Assembly: GCF_900163635.1 (NCBI RefSeq)
Contig: NZ_FUID01000014.1
Coordinates: 1 to 64,000 of the forward strand
Direction of reading: 5' to 3'
Length of the DNA stretch: 64,000 bases
Source of the DNA: Leucobacter sp. 7(1)
GTDB lineage: Bacteria; Actinomycetota; Actinomycetes; Actinomycetales; Microbacteriaceae
Shown: positions 51,323 through 59,135 of the stretch, piece after piece
How the letters are laid out: each line of letters starts with the position of its first letter
Position numbering within the stretch: position 1 is the stretch's first letter
The notes under the pieces: generated by a model
What the model was told of the DNA's origin: nothing
Databases searched by the model: none
The model's input: the letters and a program-made list of their open reading frames with translations, nothing else
Translations under genes and position numbers: made by a program

Positions 51323-52337
51323 CGGGCAGGGGAACCGCGGGTGCGTCGAATCCGCCCGCACGCTCCTGCTCGACGCGCGTACGACGCCGGAACTCGCCTG
51401 GGGCCTCCCCAAATGTCGCCTTAAACAGGCGCGTAAAGTGCGGGGGGCTCGTAAACCCATAGCGCGCGGCGACGGCGGCGATCGGCAGGTAGTCCTGCAG
51501 CGGGCTGGCGAGCTCCCTGCGGCAGAGCTCTAAGCGCCGTCCGCGAATCCATTCGGCGACACCCACGCGGTACTCCGTGCTGAAGTGTTTGTGGAGGGTG
51601 CGAACTGCCACAAACAGGGCGGCAGCCACTCGATCCGGACTCAGCTCCGGGTCCGCGATGTGATCGTGGATGAAGTTCACCGCACGATCAACGAGGCTTT
51701 CCGCCCGGCTCGGTTCTGCGAGTGACGCGTCGGTGCGGCCCAGTTCCGCGTGCACCACTGTGGAGACGAGGTCGACGGTATTGCGCGCGAGGCGCAGCCC
51801 GCTCGCCGCAGGGATCGTGGCGAGCGCGCCGATGAGCTGGGTGAGAAAGGGCAACACCATGCCCGCGATCGGCCCGGTACCCGAGATCCGTGTCGCGACG
51901 AGCTCCCGGGAGAGCTCCGTCGGCAGCGTCAACAGGTGCTTGGGAAACACCAGAATTGCATTTCGGAACTCATCGTCCAGGCTCAACGAATATGCACGAT
52001 CGCTGTCGTAGAACGCAAGGTCGCCAGTCTGGAGGGTGGCTTCTTTGCCGTCCTGGCGAATCACCCCAACACCTGCGAGCTGCAGGTGCAGCATGAAGTT
52101 ACTCTGCGGTGAGCGATTCGCGACAGCCTGCGGGCGCTCGACCTCGTGTTGCCGGGCGCGCACATCGAAAGCCTCGATGTCTCCGAGGCGGCGGCCCCGG
52201 ATCGCGCCGTGAAAGCGCTGCGGCCGATTCGAGCCGACAGTGAGCGGCGCAAATCGATCCGACACGAGCTGCGAGAATCGCTCGATCTCGTGGGTCGCGA
52301 TGCTCTCCATCGCCGATGTTCCTGGTGCGTCCTCCAC
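51300..52337 (-). CDS. AraC-family transcriptional regulator
   Basis: A 345-residue regulator with an AraC-binding-like N-terminal domain (about 30-200) and a C-terminal pair of helix-turn-helices (VAAALFVAVRTLHKHFSTEY and IAAVAARYGFTSPPHFTRLFKATFGEAPGEF). GTG 52337 has AAGGAGG upstream and is preferred to the ATG at 52310. It lies between adnB and the phosphotransferase-like gene, outside the conserved repair block, so it may be a local insertion. Its target is unknown. Confidence 0.87.
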   Translation of the reverse strand: MEDAPGTSAMESIATHEIERFSQLVSDRFAPLTVGSNRPQRFHGAIRGRRLGDIEAFDVRARQHEVERPQAVANRSPQSNFMLHLQLAGVGVIRQDGKEATLQTGDLAFYDSDRAYSLSLDDEFRNAILVFPKHLLTLPTELSRELVATRISGTGPIAGMVLPFLTQLIGALATIPAASGLRLARNTVDLVSTVVHAELGRTDASLAEPSRAESLVDRAVNFIHDHIADPELSPDRVAAALFVAVRTLHKHFSTEYRVGVAEWIRGRRLELCRRELASPLQDYLPIAAVAARYGFTSPPHFTRLFKATFGEAPGEFRRRTRVEQERAGGFDAPAVPLPVTQQIHP

Positions 52338-52530
52338 GATGAGGCTCCTCCTTCACTGCAGACTCCCGCGACGGCGGGAAGTTCCGGTCGTGAGGACCGT
52401 GTTCGCGACTCTAGCAAGTGGGCGCAGGATCACCCAGCGTTTTCTGGGCCCGCCGCACCAGGGCCACCGCAGTGTGCGGCGACGTCCAAGCCCGGTGCGC
52501 TCCCGCACAACGAGCCGCCCCGCGCCGTGC

Positions 52531-53883
52531 TTAGCGGGTGCGCCCGCCCGTCAGGTCGTCGTCAGTGTATGGCTGAGTGAGTTGCGAGTCCTCGTCATCC
52601 GTGAGCGCGGCGGGCCGCGCCTGATCTGTGGGCGTGGGATCGGGCTGGGCGGACGAGCTGTGGCCCGCAGCCGGATCAGTGAAGTCGAAGTCGGGCACGA
52701 TCCCGGTATCGGCCCCGAGCGCGGCAAACTCTGCGAGTTCTGCCTCGGTGACTGGCTCGGGAACTGACGCCATGCCCGATGCGTTGTTCGCGACAGGCTC
52801 GTCGGCCTCGGGGAGCCGTTCGACGAAATCGGTCTCGTTGCCGAACATGCGATCCTCGTCGAGTGCCTCGACGGCGGCCGTGTCTGACACGTGCGTCGAA
52901 ACCGCGGGGGTTTCCTCGAGGAGCGCGGCGACCTCGGTTTCTCCGAGCGGGGAGCGTGATTGCGTGGAAGCGTAGGCCACGCTCAGCACACCACTGACAC
53001 CCACCATGCGGTCCATCATCGCCACGGCGTCATCGATGACCGATTGATCGTGAATCTCGGTGCCGTGCAGCAGCCACTTGGCGACCTCGAGCTCGTGGTA
53101 AAGCGCGGCGCGGGTGCGCAGGTTAGGCATCGATCCGGCGTTGCGCTGACTTACGTAACGTGCAAGCACCGCGTCGAGCACGTCGCTGCCCGGCGCAAGG
53201 AGCCAGGCGAGATCCGCCGCAGGATCACCAACGGACAACTCGGACCAGCCCACCACGCCAGTGATCTTGTCGCCGTCGACGCGGAAGCGCGCCGCCTCGA
53301 GCGAGCCATGCACAGTTGTCGGGGCAAAGTCCCAGAGCTCCGCGGCCTCCACTGTCCGCTGCCAGCGCTGCAGCACAGTCTCGGGGATGAGTCGCGTCGC
53401 TTCCGCACGATCAATGATTCGGGTCGCCGCGAGTCGCAGATCCTGCGCCGTGGATATGGGGAGGCCGCCGCTCTGGGCCACGCCCAGGGGGAGCTCGTGG
53501 ATCGCGGCGATGGCTTCGGCGAGTGGCTGCAACAGAATCGCGTCGTCGCTGAGGTCCTCTGCGACAAACTGCGCACCATCAACAAACGTGGAGACAACGG
53601 CGCGCGTCTCGCCGGCGCGGGTCAACCCGAGGGTCTCGGGAACCGCGAACGGAAGCCGGCCCCGGGGGCCCGCTGTGAGCGCGGCGAGCCCAAGAATCGT
53701 TGCCGACTGCTGCACCTCAGCGGCCTGGGTGCGGGGAACGCGGACAAGCAGCTCGGCGTCATCGCTCACGATGACGGCTTCCGCGAAGCTGGGATCCTCG
53801 TCGTGTTCGCGCACTCCGAACACTGCGAGGCCCGGCACCGCCGAGGTTGCGAGCGCGGCTAGAGTGAAAGGGATGCTGGCCAT
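52531..53883 (-). CDS. Degenerate phosphotransferase-fold protein (APH-like pseudokinase)
   Basis: A 450-residue protein whose first 300 residues follow the aminoglycoside/macrolide phosphotransferase fold. The catalytic loop reads TTVHGSLEAARFRV where active enzymes have HGDxxxxN, and the metal-binding strand reads GVVGWSELSVGDPAADL where active enzymes have an IDW or IDF Asp. Both key acidic residues are therefore missing, suggesting loss of kinase activity. The last 150 residues are acidic and probably disordered (FDFTDPAAG, YTDDDLTGG). TACCCT (53891-53896 on this strand) begins 13 bases before ATG 53883. The much longer open frame upstream is antisense to nudC. Confidence 0.75.
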   Translation of the reverse strand: MASIPFTLAALATSAVPGLAVFGVREHDEDPSFAEAVIVSDDAELLVRVPRTQAAEVQQSATILGLAALTAGPRGRLPFAVPETLGLTRAGETRAVVSTFVDGAQFVAEDLSDDAILLQPLAEAIAAIHELPLGVAQSGGLPISTAQDLRLAATRIIDRAEATRLIPETVLQRWQRTVEAAELWDFAPTTVHGSLEAARFRVDGDKITGVVGWSELSVGDPAADLAWLLAPGSDVLDAVLARYVSQRNAGSMPNLRTRAALYHELEVAKWLLHGTEIHDQSVIDDAVAMMDRMVGVSGVLSVAYASTQSRSPLGETEVAALLEETPAVSTHVSDTAAVEALDEDRMFGNETDFVERLPEADEPVANNASGMASVPEPVTEAELAEFAALGADTGIVPDFDFTDPAAGHSSSAQPDPTPTDQARPAALTDDEDSQLTQPYTDDDLTGGRTR

Positions 53884-53890
53884 GTACATC

Positions 53891-53896
53891 AGGGTA
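53891..53896 (-). promoter_or_regulatory. -10 element, probable leaderless promoter of the phosphotransferase-like gene
   Basis: TACCCT on the minus strand begins 13 bases before the ATG at 53883, and only 7 before the ATG at 53889, favouring the former. Confidence 0.45.
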
Positions 53897-54018
53897 TGCA
53901 GGCACAGCGCGCGGAGGGTAACGCCACGCGCACCTCGGCGCACACTCACCGCCAGGGCAACGGCCCTCCGGCGAGCGCGTCCCGTGGGCACAGACACACG
54001 ACAACACAGGGAGCACAC

Positions 54019-54960
54019 ATGAACGAGGACCGACCGCCGCTCGCGAGCGGCGCGCTGGACCGAGACGCGGCGACCCGGGCTACTCCGGAGCTGTTGGCGG
54101 CGGCGTGGCGTGAGCCGGGAGCGCGTGTGCTCCGAATGCGCGGGGTCGAGATTCCGATCGTGGACGTGGCCGCCGCCCCGAGGTTGTCCTTGATCCCGAC
54201 GCAGGGGGAGACGCCAACTCCGGGCGTAGGTCACGGCCCGGGCGCGGTCTATCTCGGGCGTATGGCTGGCGATGCGATGTTCGCGATTGATGAGCCGGTG
54301 CCGGATCCCGCAGCGGTGCCCGCGGCGCCTGCGCATCTCGATGAACGCTGGGCGCACCCGTTCACCGCCGCCGAAGACCTGCCCGAGACCGAGCGCGAGC
54401 TGTTCGCCGTCGCGTCGGCGCTGCTGCGCTGGCACGAATCTGCAGGCTTCTCGCCGCGCGATGGGGAACCCACCGAGGTGATGCAGGGCGGCTGGGCCCG
54501 CCGCGACGCACGCGGCGCGGAACTGTTCCCGCGCACGGATCCGGCGGTCATTGTGTTGATCGAACATGAGGATCGGGTCCTGCTCGGATCGAATGCGCTC
54601 TGGGAATCGGGGCGGTTTTCGCTGCTCGCTGGTTTTGTCGAAGCCGGGGAATCGCTGGAACAGACCGTGGAGCGTGAGGTCTTCGAAGAAGCCGGGGTGC
54701 GCCTCGACGGGATCACCTATGTGACGTCGCAGCCGTGGCCGTTTCCACGCTCGCTCATGCTGGGATTCCGCGCGCGGCTCGCGGCGGGCGCGGATCCCGA
54801 CGCGCTGAACCCGGATCCCGAGGAGATCTCGGAACTGCGCTGGTTTACGCGCGAGCAGCTGCGCAGCCCGGAACCCGGGATCATCCTTCCCGGCCCGGTG
54901 TCGATCGCGCGGTGGCTGATCGACCGGTGGGTCGCGGAGGGTGACGCGAGTGACCACTGA
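54019..54960 (+). CDS. nudC: NAD+ diphosphatase NudC (zinc cysteines absent)
   Basis: A 313-residue Nudix hydrolase that splits NADH and may remove NAD caps from RNA. The Nudix box begins GFVEAGESLEQTVEREVFEE and is complete; the NudC signature SQPWPFPRSLM follows it. In typical NudC proteins four cysteines precede the HFPRTDPAVI segment and hold zinc. Here the segment is FSPRDGEPTEVMQGGWARRDARG with no cysteine, so the zinc ribbon fold is kept without the metal, or is lost. ATG 54019 has AGGGAG upstream. The stop overlaps the uvrD2 start by 11 bases. Confidence 0.88.
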   Translation: MNEDRPPLASGALDRDAATRATPELLAAAWREPGARVLRMRGVEIPIVDVAAAPRLSLIPTQGETPTPGVGHGPGAVYLGRMAGDAMFAIDEPVPDPAAVPAAPAHLDERWAHPFTAAEDLPETERELFAVASALLRWHESAGFSPRDGEPTEVMQGGWARRDARGAELFPRTDPAVIVLIEHEDRVLLGSNALWESGRFSLLAGFVEAGESLEQTVEREVFEEAGVRLDGITYVTSQPWPFPRSLMLGFRARLAAGADPDALNPDPEEISELRWFTREQLRSPEPGIILPGPVSIARWLIDRWVAEGDASDH

Positions 54961-56629
54961 CGCTGAAGCAGTGCTGGAGGGGCTCGACCCGGAGCAGCGC
55001 CAGATCGCGGAGCATCTCCGTGGGCCTGTCTCGGTCCTCGCCGGTGCCGGGACGGGGAAAACCCGCGCGATCACGCACCGTATCGCCTACGGGGTGCGCT
55101 CTGGGGTGTACGCGCCGGAGCGCGTGCTCGCGGTGACCTTCACGAGAAAGGCTGCGGGGGAGCTGCAGGGCCGGCTTCGTGGGCTTGGGGCGGACGGGGT
55201 GCGCGCGCAGACCTTCCACGGGGCCGCGCTCGCCCAGCTGGGGCATTTTTGGCCGGACGTGATCGGTGGGGCCGCACCGCAGATCATCCCGGGTAAAGTC
55301 GCGGCGCTTTCGCAGACTGTTGAGGCGGCTGGCCTGCGGCTCGGCGGCGAAGCGCTGCGTGATTTGGCCGCCGAGATCGAGTGGCGCAAGACATCGATGC
55401 TCAGCATCGACCGCTACAGCGAGCGGATCGAGGAGCGCCCGATCCCGACAGGCTTGACCGCTGAGCAACTCATTGACCTGCACGGGCGCTATGCCGGGCT
55501 GCTTGAGGAGCGACGACAGATCGACTTTGAGGACGTGCTTGTGCTCCTCACCGGCATGCTCGAGAGCGAGCCGCGCGTCGCGCTCCAGGTGCGCGAACGC
55601 TACCGCTTTTTCACCGTCGACGAGTATCAGGACGTGTCGCCGCTGCAGCACGCCCTGCTGCGTGTCTGGCTGGGGGACCGTGATGATCTCTGTGTCGTGG
55701 GGGACGCTAGCCAGACGATTTACTCGTTTGCGGGCGCGTCAAGCTCGTACCTCCTGCGCTTCGGCGTGGAACACCCGAATGCCCGCCAGGTGCGTTTGGA
55801 GCGCAACTATCGCTCCGTTGAACCTGTCGTCAGGCTATCGAACCGGTTGATGCGGGATCGTCCGGGCGCGTTGACGCTTTCGGCAATACGCGAGGACCCG
55901 GCACCCGCCGCGCCGACGTTCGAATGGTTTGCGAGCGAGTATGACGAAGCGCAGGCGGTTGCGGGATCGATCGCGGCGGCGATCCAGTCAGGAACTCCCG
56001 CCTCCGAAATTGCGGTGCTGTACCGCACCAACGCGCAGTCAGCACGATTTGAGGAAGCGCTTCGGCAGCGCGGGATCGGCGTGCGCGTGCACGGGGCACA
56101 GCGGTTCTTCGACCGGGCGGACGTGCGGCAAGCGGTGATGCTGATCCGTGGCGAGGCGAAGGTTGCGGACGATCGTCCGCTGTTCCAGATTGTGAGTGAC
56201 GCGCTCCGCGCTGGCGGGTGGACGGCAAAAGTTCCGGAGGGCGCGGCCGAGCGCGAGAAGTGGGAGGCGCTCAGTGCGCTCCTGTCACTCGTGGACGAAA
56301 TGCCACCGGGCGCGGGGATTCGGGAATTCAGTGAAGAACTGCTCGCGCGCCAGCGCACGCAGCACGAGCCAACCCTCGACGCGGTGACGCTGAGCGCGGT
56401 GCACGCGGCGAAGGGTCTCGAGTGGACTCTCGTGCACGTGGCGGGGCTCAGCGAAGGGCAGTTTCCCATTGTGCACGCTGTGGACGAGGCCAGCATCGAT
56501 GAAGAGCGCCGTCTTGCGTACGTGGCGTTCACGCGCGCGCGGGACACGCTGCGGCTTTCGGGTGTCGGGGGCGTGGGCCGTGCGGCGCGGCATCCCTCGC
56601 GGTTTGTGGGGGAAGCGGGCCTGGTCTAG
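54950..56629 (+). CDS. uvrD2: ATP-dependent DNA helicase UvrD2, motor domain only
   Basis: A 559-residue SF1A helicase. Motifs are intact: AGAGTGKTRAITHRI, VTFTRKAAGELQ, TFHGAAL, FTVDEYQDVSPLQHALL, GDASQTIYSFAGAS, VHAAKGLEWTLVHV and ERRLAYVAFTRARD. Mycobacterial UvrD2 is about 700 residues, with an HRDC domain and a tetracysteine tail after the motor; here the protein ends about 40 residues beyond the last motif. I use GTG 54950, which has GGAGG eight bases upstream; GTG 54941 would overlap that site. It is coupled to nudC, an order also known in mycobacteria. Confidence 0.87.
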   Translation: MTTDAEAVLEGLDPEQRQIAEHLRGPVSVLAGAGTGKTRAITHRIAYGVRSGVYAPERVLAVTFTRKAAGELQGRLRGLGADGVRAQTFHGAALAQLGHFWPDVIGGAAPQIIPGKVAALSQTVEAAGLRLGGEALRDLAAEIEWRKTSMLSIDRYSERIEERPIPTGLTAEQLIDLHGRYAGLLEERRQIDFEDVLVLLTGMLESEPRVALQVRERYRFFTVDEYQDVSPLQHALLRVWLGDRDDLCVVGDASQTIYSFAGASSSYLLRFGVEHPNARQVRLERNYRSVEPVVRLSNRLMRDRPGALTLSAIREDPAPAAPTFEWFASEYDEAQAVAGSIAAAIQSGTPASEIAVLYRTNAQSARFEEALRQRGIGVRVHGAQRFFDRADVRQAVMLIRGEAKVADDRPLFQIVSDALRAGGWTAKVPEGAAEREKWEALSALLSLVDEMPPGAGIREFSEELLARQRTQHEPTLDAVTLSAVHAAKGLEWTLVHVAGLSEGQFPIVHAVDEASIDEERRLAYVAFTRARDTLRLSGVGGVGRAARHPSRFVGEAGLV

Positions 56630-56651
56630 GACCGGCCCCCGAACCCGCACG

Positions 56652-57482
56652 TTACCCGAGCGCGCCACACGCGCACTCCGGATGCGCGGGGATGGGCAGG
56701 CTTTTGGGGGCTCCGGAGAGTCGTCCCCGCGCAACGGGGTACCTGGTTTGCCCACGCTCATTCGCGGTGGGCGTCCAGTCCTGGCCCGCGAGTGTCTTCG
56801 CGTGCCAGGCGTCAAGTACCGCCGCCGCCGCGACACCCGCGGCGGCCCCGACGATCGGGGTCTCGCTCGCTGGGCGGGACCCCATCAGCTGCGCGGCGAA
56901 CGCGGGGAGTCCGGGATCGGCGTCGATCGCCCGGAGCGACGCGCAGGTGTGACAGGGCTGTCCTGGCGGGAGCACGAGGGGCCCCACCGTGAACTGCGTG
57001 TCGGAAAACCGGAGGAGAAGATGCGGCAGATCCGCGAGGAGCCAGCGCTGGGCTCGTTCCAGGGGTTCGAGATACCGCTCGACGTGGAGGACAACATCAC
57101 ACGTCCCGACGGTTTCGACCTGCACACACGTGTCCGCAGCGATCAGGGCGGCCGCGAGCCCCGGCACGGGCCACGCGCCATCGTTGAGGAAGACGCGCAG
57201 CGGAGACGTGCGCTCCGACCACGGCGGTAGCTTCGGGCCGGGATCGAGCGCGGGGGCCACCGCCGCCAACAGCGCACGAGCCTCGCGCGGGGTGGCACCA
57301 GCCGCGCGGGTGTGCTCGGGCCAGTCCTCGGAGTGCACGCCAGTGCGGATCCGCCCGATCAAGCGCTGCTGAGCGGGCGAGGGGTCGCGGACCCGAGCGA
57401 TAGCGCGCTCGAAGCCCACGCGCAGCGTGTCGGGGTCTTCCCAGCCCAGCGGCAGGTCGGCACGGATCCGGAGCAGAGTCAT
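56652..57482 (-). CDS. ThiF/E1-like, TOMM leader-peptide-binding-type protein
   Basis: A 276-residue protein resembling the ocin-ThiF/TOMM precursor-binding family. An N-terminal segment of winged-helix type (about 10-95) is followed by an E1-like Rossmann region (LRVFLNDGAWPVPGLAAALIAA, with DVVLHVERYLEPLERAQRW) and a probable zinc site formed by CHTCASL and the final CACG. No ATP-binding GxGxxG is obvious, so it may be a binding rather than an adenylating member. No YcaO enzyme, dehydrogenase or precursor peptide is seen in the window. It follows the DUF2342 gene on the same strand, 115 bases away, with a hairpin between. Confidence 0.7.
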   Translation of the reverse strand: MTLLRIRADLPLGWEDPDTLRVGFERAIARVRDPSPAQQRLIGRIRTGVHSEDWPEHTRAAGATPREARALLAAVAPALDPGPKLPPWSERTSPLRVFLNDGAWPVPGLAAALIAADTCVQVETVGTCDVVLHVERYLEPLERAQRWLLADLPHLLLRFSDTQFTVGPLVLPPGQPCHTCASLRAIDADPGLPAFAAQLMGSRPASETPIVGAAAGVAAAAVLDAWHAKTLAGQDWTPTANERGQTRYPVARGRLSGAPKSLPIPAHPECACGALG

Positions 57483-57557
57483 GCGAAATAGTGTGCACGC
57501 AGTACCGCGGGGGAATCACGCTGTCCACAGAGCCCGGTCAAATTGGGGGGCATTCAG

Positions 57558-57590
57558 GACCCCGCGCCGCCCTGTGGACGACGCGGGGTC
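57558..57590 (-). terminator. Hairpin after the DUF2342 gene
   Basis: GACCCCGCG (57558-57566) pairs with CGCGGGGTC (57582-57590), 9 perfect pairs and a 15-base loop, just past the stop of the minus-strand gene. It may reduce read-through into the ThiF-like gene. Confidence 0.45.
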
Positions 57591-57597
57591 GCCGGCG

Positions 57598-58998
57598 CTA
57601 CTCCTTTAGCGGGGTCGTTCCGTCCGCGCCGCCCTCGTGCGGCGGAAGCTCGCCGTCGAGCAACTGCGCGAGCGCGGCATCGAACTCGTCCGCTGCCGGA
57701 TCCGCCGCGGCTTCGGTAAGGCCGAGGCGGGCGAGCAGCAGCGCGGGATCGTCAAGCTCCTCCGACGAGGGCAGCAGATCCGGGTGGGCCCAGATGCCGT
57801 CGCGGGTCGCCACGTCACTGTGTTCCGCCACGAGTCGCCACAGTGCGGCGGCCTCGCGGAGGCGGCGTGGGCGCAGCTCCAGGCCGGCGAGCGCCGCGAA
57901 GGCGTGCTCGGCTGGCCCGCCCGTGGCGCGGCGTCGGCGCACCATCTCCGCGATCGCGTCGGCGCCGGGGATGCGCTTCGCCGCGTCCGCGGTGACCACA
58001 TCTACCCAGCCCTCGATCAGCGCGAGGATCGTCTCGAGGCGCGCGTGTGCAGCCTCTTGAGCTTCCGTCTTCGGCGGGATCAGCGCCCCGCTTGTGATGA
58101 GTTCCTGGATCTGTTCGGGGTGCGCTGGATCGATGTCGTGCGCGAGCTCTTCGATCCGATCCGTGTTGATGTGGATGCCGCGCGAGTAGTCGGTAATAGC
58201 TGAGAGGAGATGGAGTCGCAGCCACTTCGCATGGCGGAACAGGCGAGCGTGGGCAAGCTCTCGCACCGCGAGGTACAGGGTGACCGCCTCGGGATCCTGG
58301 TCGAGGCCCTCCGCAAACGCAGCGACGCCACCCGGGAGCAGCGCGCCACCCTCGCGGCCGGGGCCGGACAGCAGGGGGATGCCAATGTCGCCCGCGGACA
58401 CAACCTCTCCCGAGAGCTTGCCGATGATCGTGCCCAGCTGCACCGCGAAGAGTGCTCCACCCACACTGCGCAGCATGGGTGCTGCACCCTGCAGTGCTGA
58501 GCTCAGCTCCTCCGGCATCTGCGTCTGAAGTGCGTGCATCAGCGCGCCCGTGATCGATTCGGCGACGGGCTCGGCAAGTCCGACCCAGGTGTCCACGGAC
58601 TGCTGCACCCACTCGATCCGGCTCAGCGTGCGCGGTGCGTCAGGGGTGGCACCGAGTTCGGTGACCTCGTCGAGCCACAGGGTCGCCACGGGGAACGCTC
58701 GCATCGCGGGGGCCGGATCCGCGGCGGGGCCACCGCCGCTTGCGACCTCGATCGCGGTGCGCCGGGTCGCGGACCAGTCGATCTGTTCTGAAGGGTTCTG
58801 CATGGCACCCTGCAGCGTGGCAAACAGGCCCTGTAGCGTCTGCGGATCGACCGGGATCCCCGCAGCTTTGGCGAACTGCTCGGGGTCGAGCGCTGCCCCG
58901 CCGCCACCGCCGGACAGCATCTCCCCGAGGATCCGCTGGAGTTCCTCGAAATCGTTCCGGCTCTGGTCGTCGGAGCCGTCGTGCTCGTTCGCGCTCAT
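57598..58998 (-). CDS. Zinc-dependent metalloprotease-like protein (DUF2342)
   Basis: A 466-residue actinobacterial protein of the DUF2342 family, often named zinc-dependent metalloprotease or F420-synthesis associated. The central helix reads LAVRELAHARLFRHAKWLR: the first His of an HExxH is replaced by Arg-Glu and only the later histidines remain, as is usual in this family, so protease activity is uncertain. The N-terminal region is Gly-rich and acidic; the C-terminus is acidic. The ATG has GAGGGAG upstream. It is divergent from the PDZ-Lon gene, as in mycobacteria. Confidence 0.82.
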   Translation of the reverse strand: MSANEHDGSDDQSRNDFEELQRILGEMLSGGGGGAALDPEQFAKAAGIPVDPQTLQGLFATLQGAMQNPSEQIDWSATRRTAIEVASGGGPAADPAPAMRAFPVATLWLDEVTELGATPDAPRTLSRIEWVQQSVDTWVGLAEPVAESITGALMHALQTQMPEELSSALQGAAPMLRSVGGALFAVQLGTIIGKLSGEVVSAGDIGIPLLSGPGREGGALLPGGVAAFAEGLDQDPEAVTLYLAVRELAHARLFRHAKWLRLHLLSAITDYSRGIHINTDRIEELAHDIDPAHPEQIQELITSGALIPPKTEAQEAAHARLETILALIEGWVDVVTADAAKRIPGADAIAEMVRRRRATGGPAEHAFAALAGLELRPRRLREAAALWRLVAEHSDVATRDGIWAHPDLLPSSEELDDPALLLARLGLTEAAADPAADEFDAALAQLLDGELPPHEGGADGTTPLKE

Positions 58999-59135
58999 GG
59001 CTGCTCCCTCAGTAATCGTCGTGTGTCAACGCTACGGTACGGTGCCCAGTTCTGCCTGCTAGATTGACGGGCGCTCGGCGATTTCCATTGCGCCGAGTGC
59101 GAACAGACGCAGGGAACGGGACGCTGGGGAGTGCA

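Noticed and set aside
53884-55074. Upstream half of the minus-strand frame that contains the phosphotransferase-like gene
   Set aside because: It is antisense to nudC and uvrD2; the fold begins at ATG 53883, which has its own -10.
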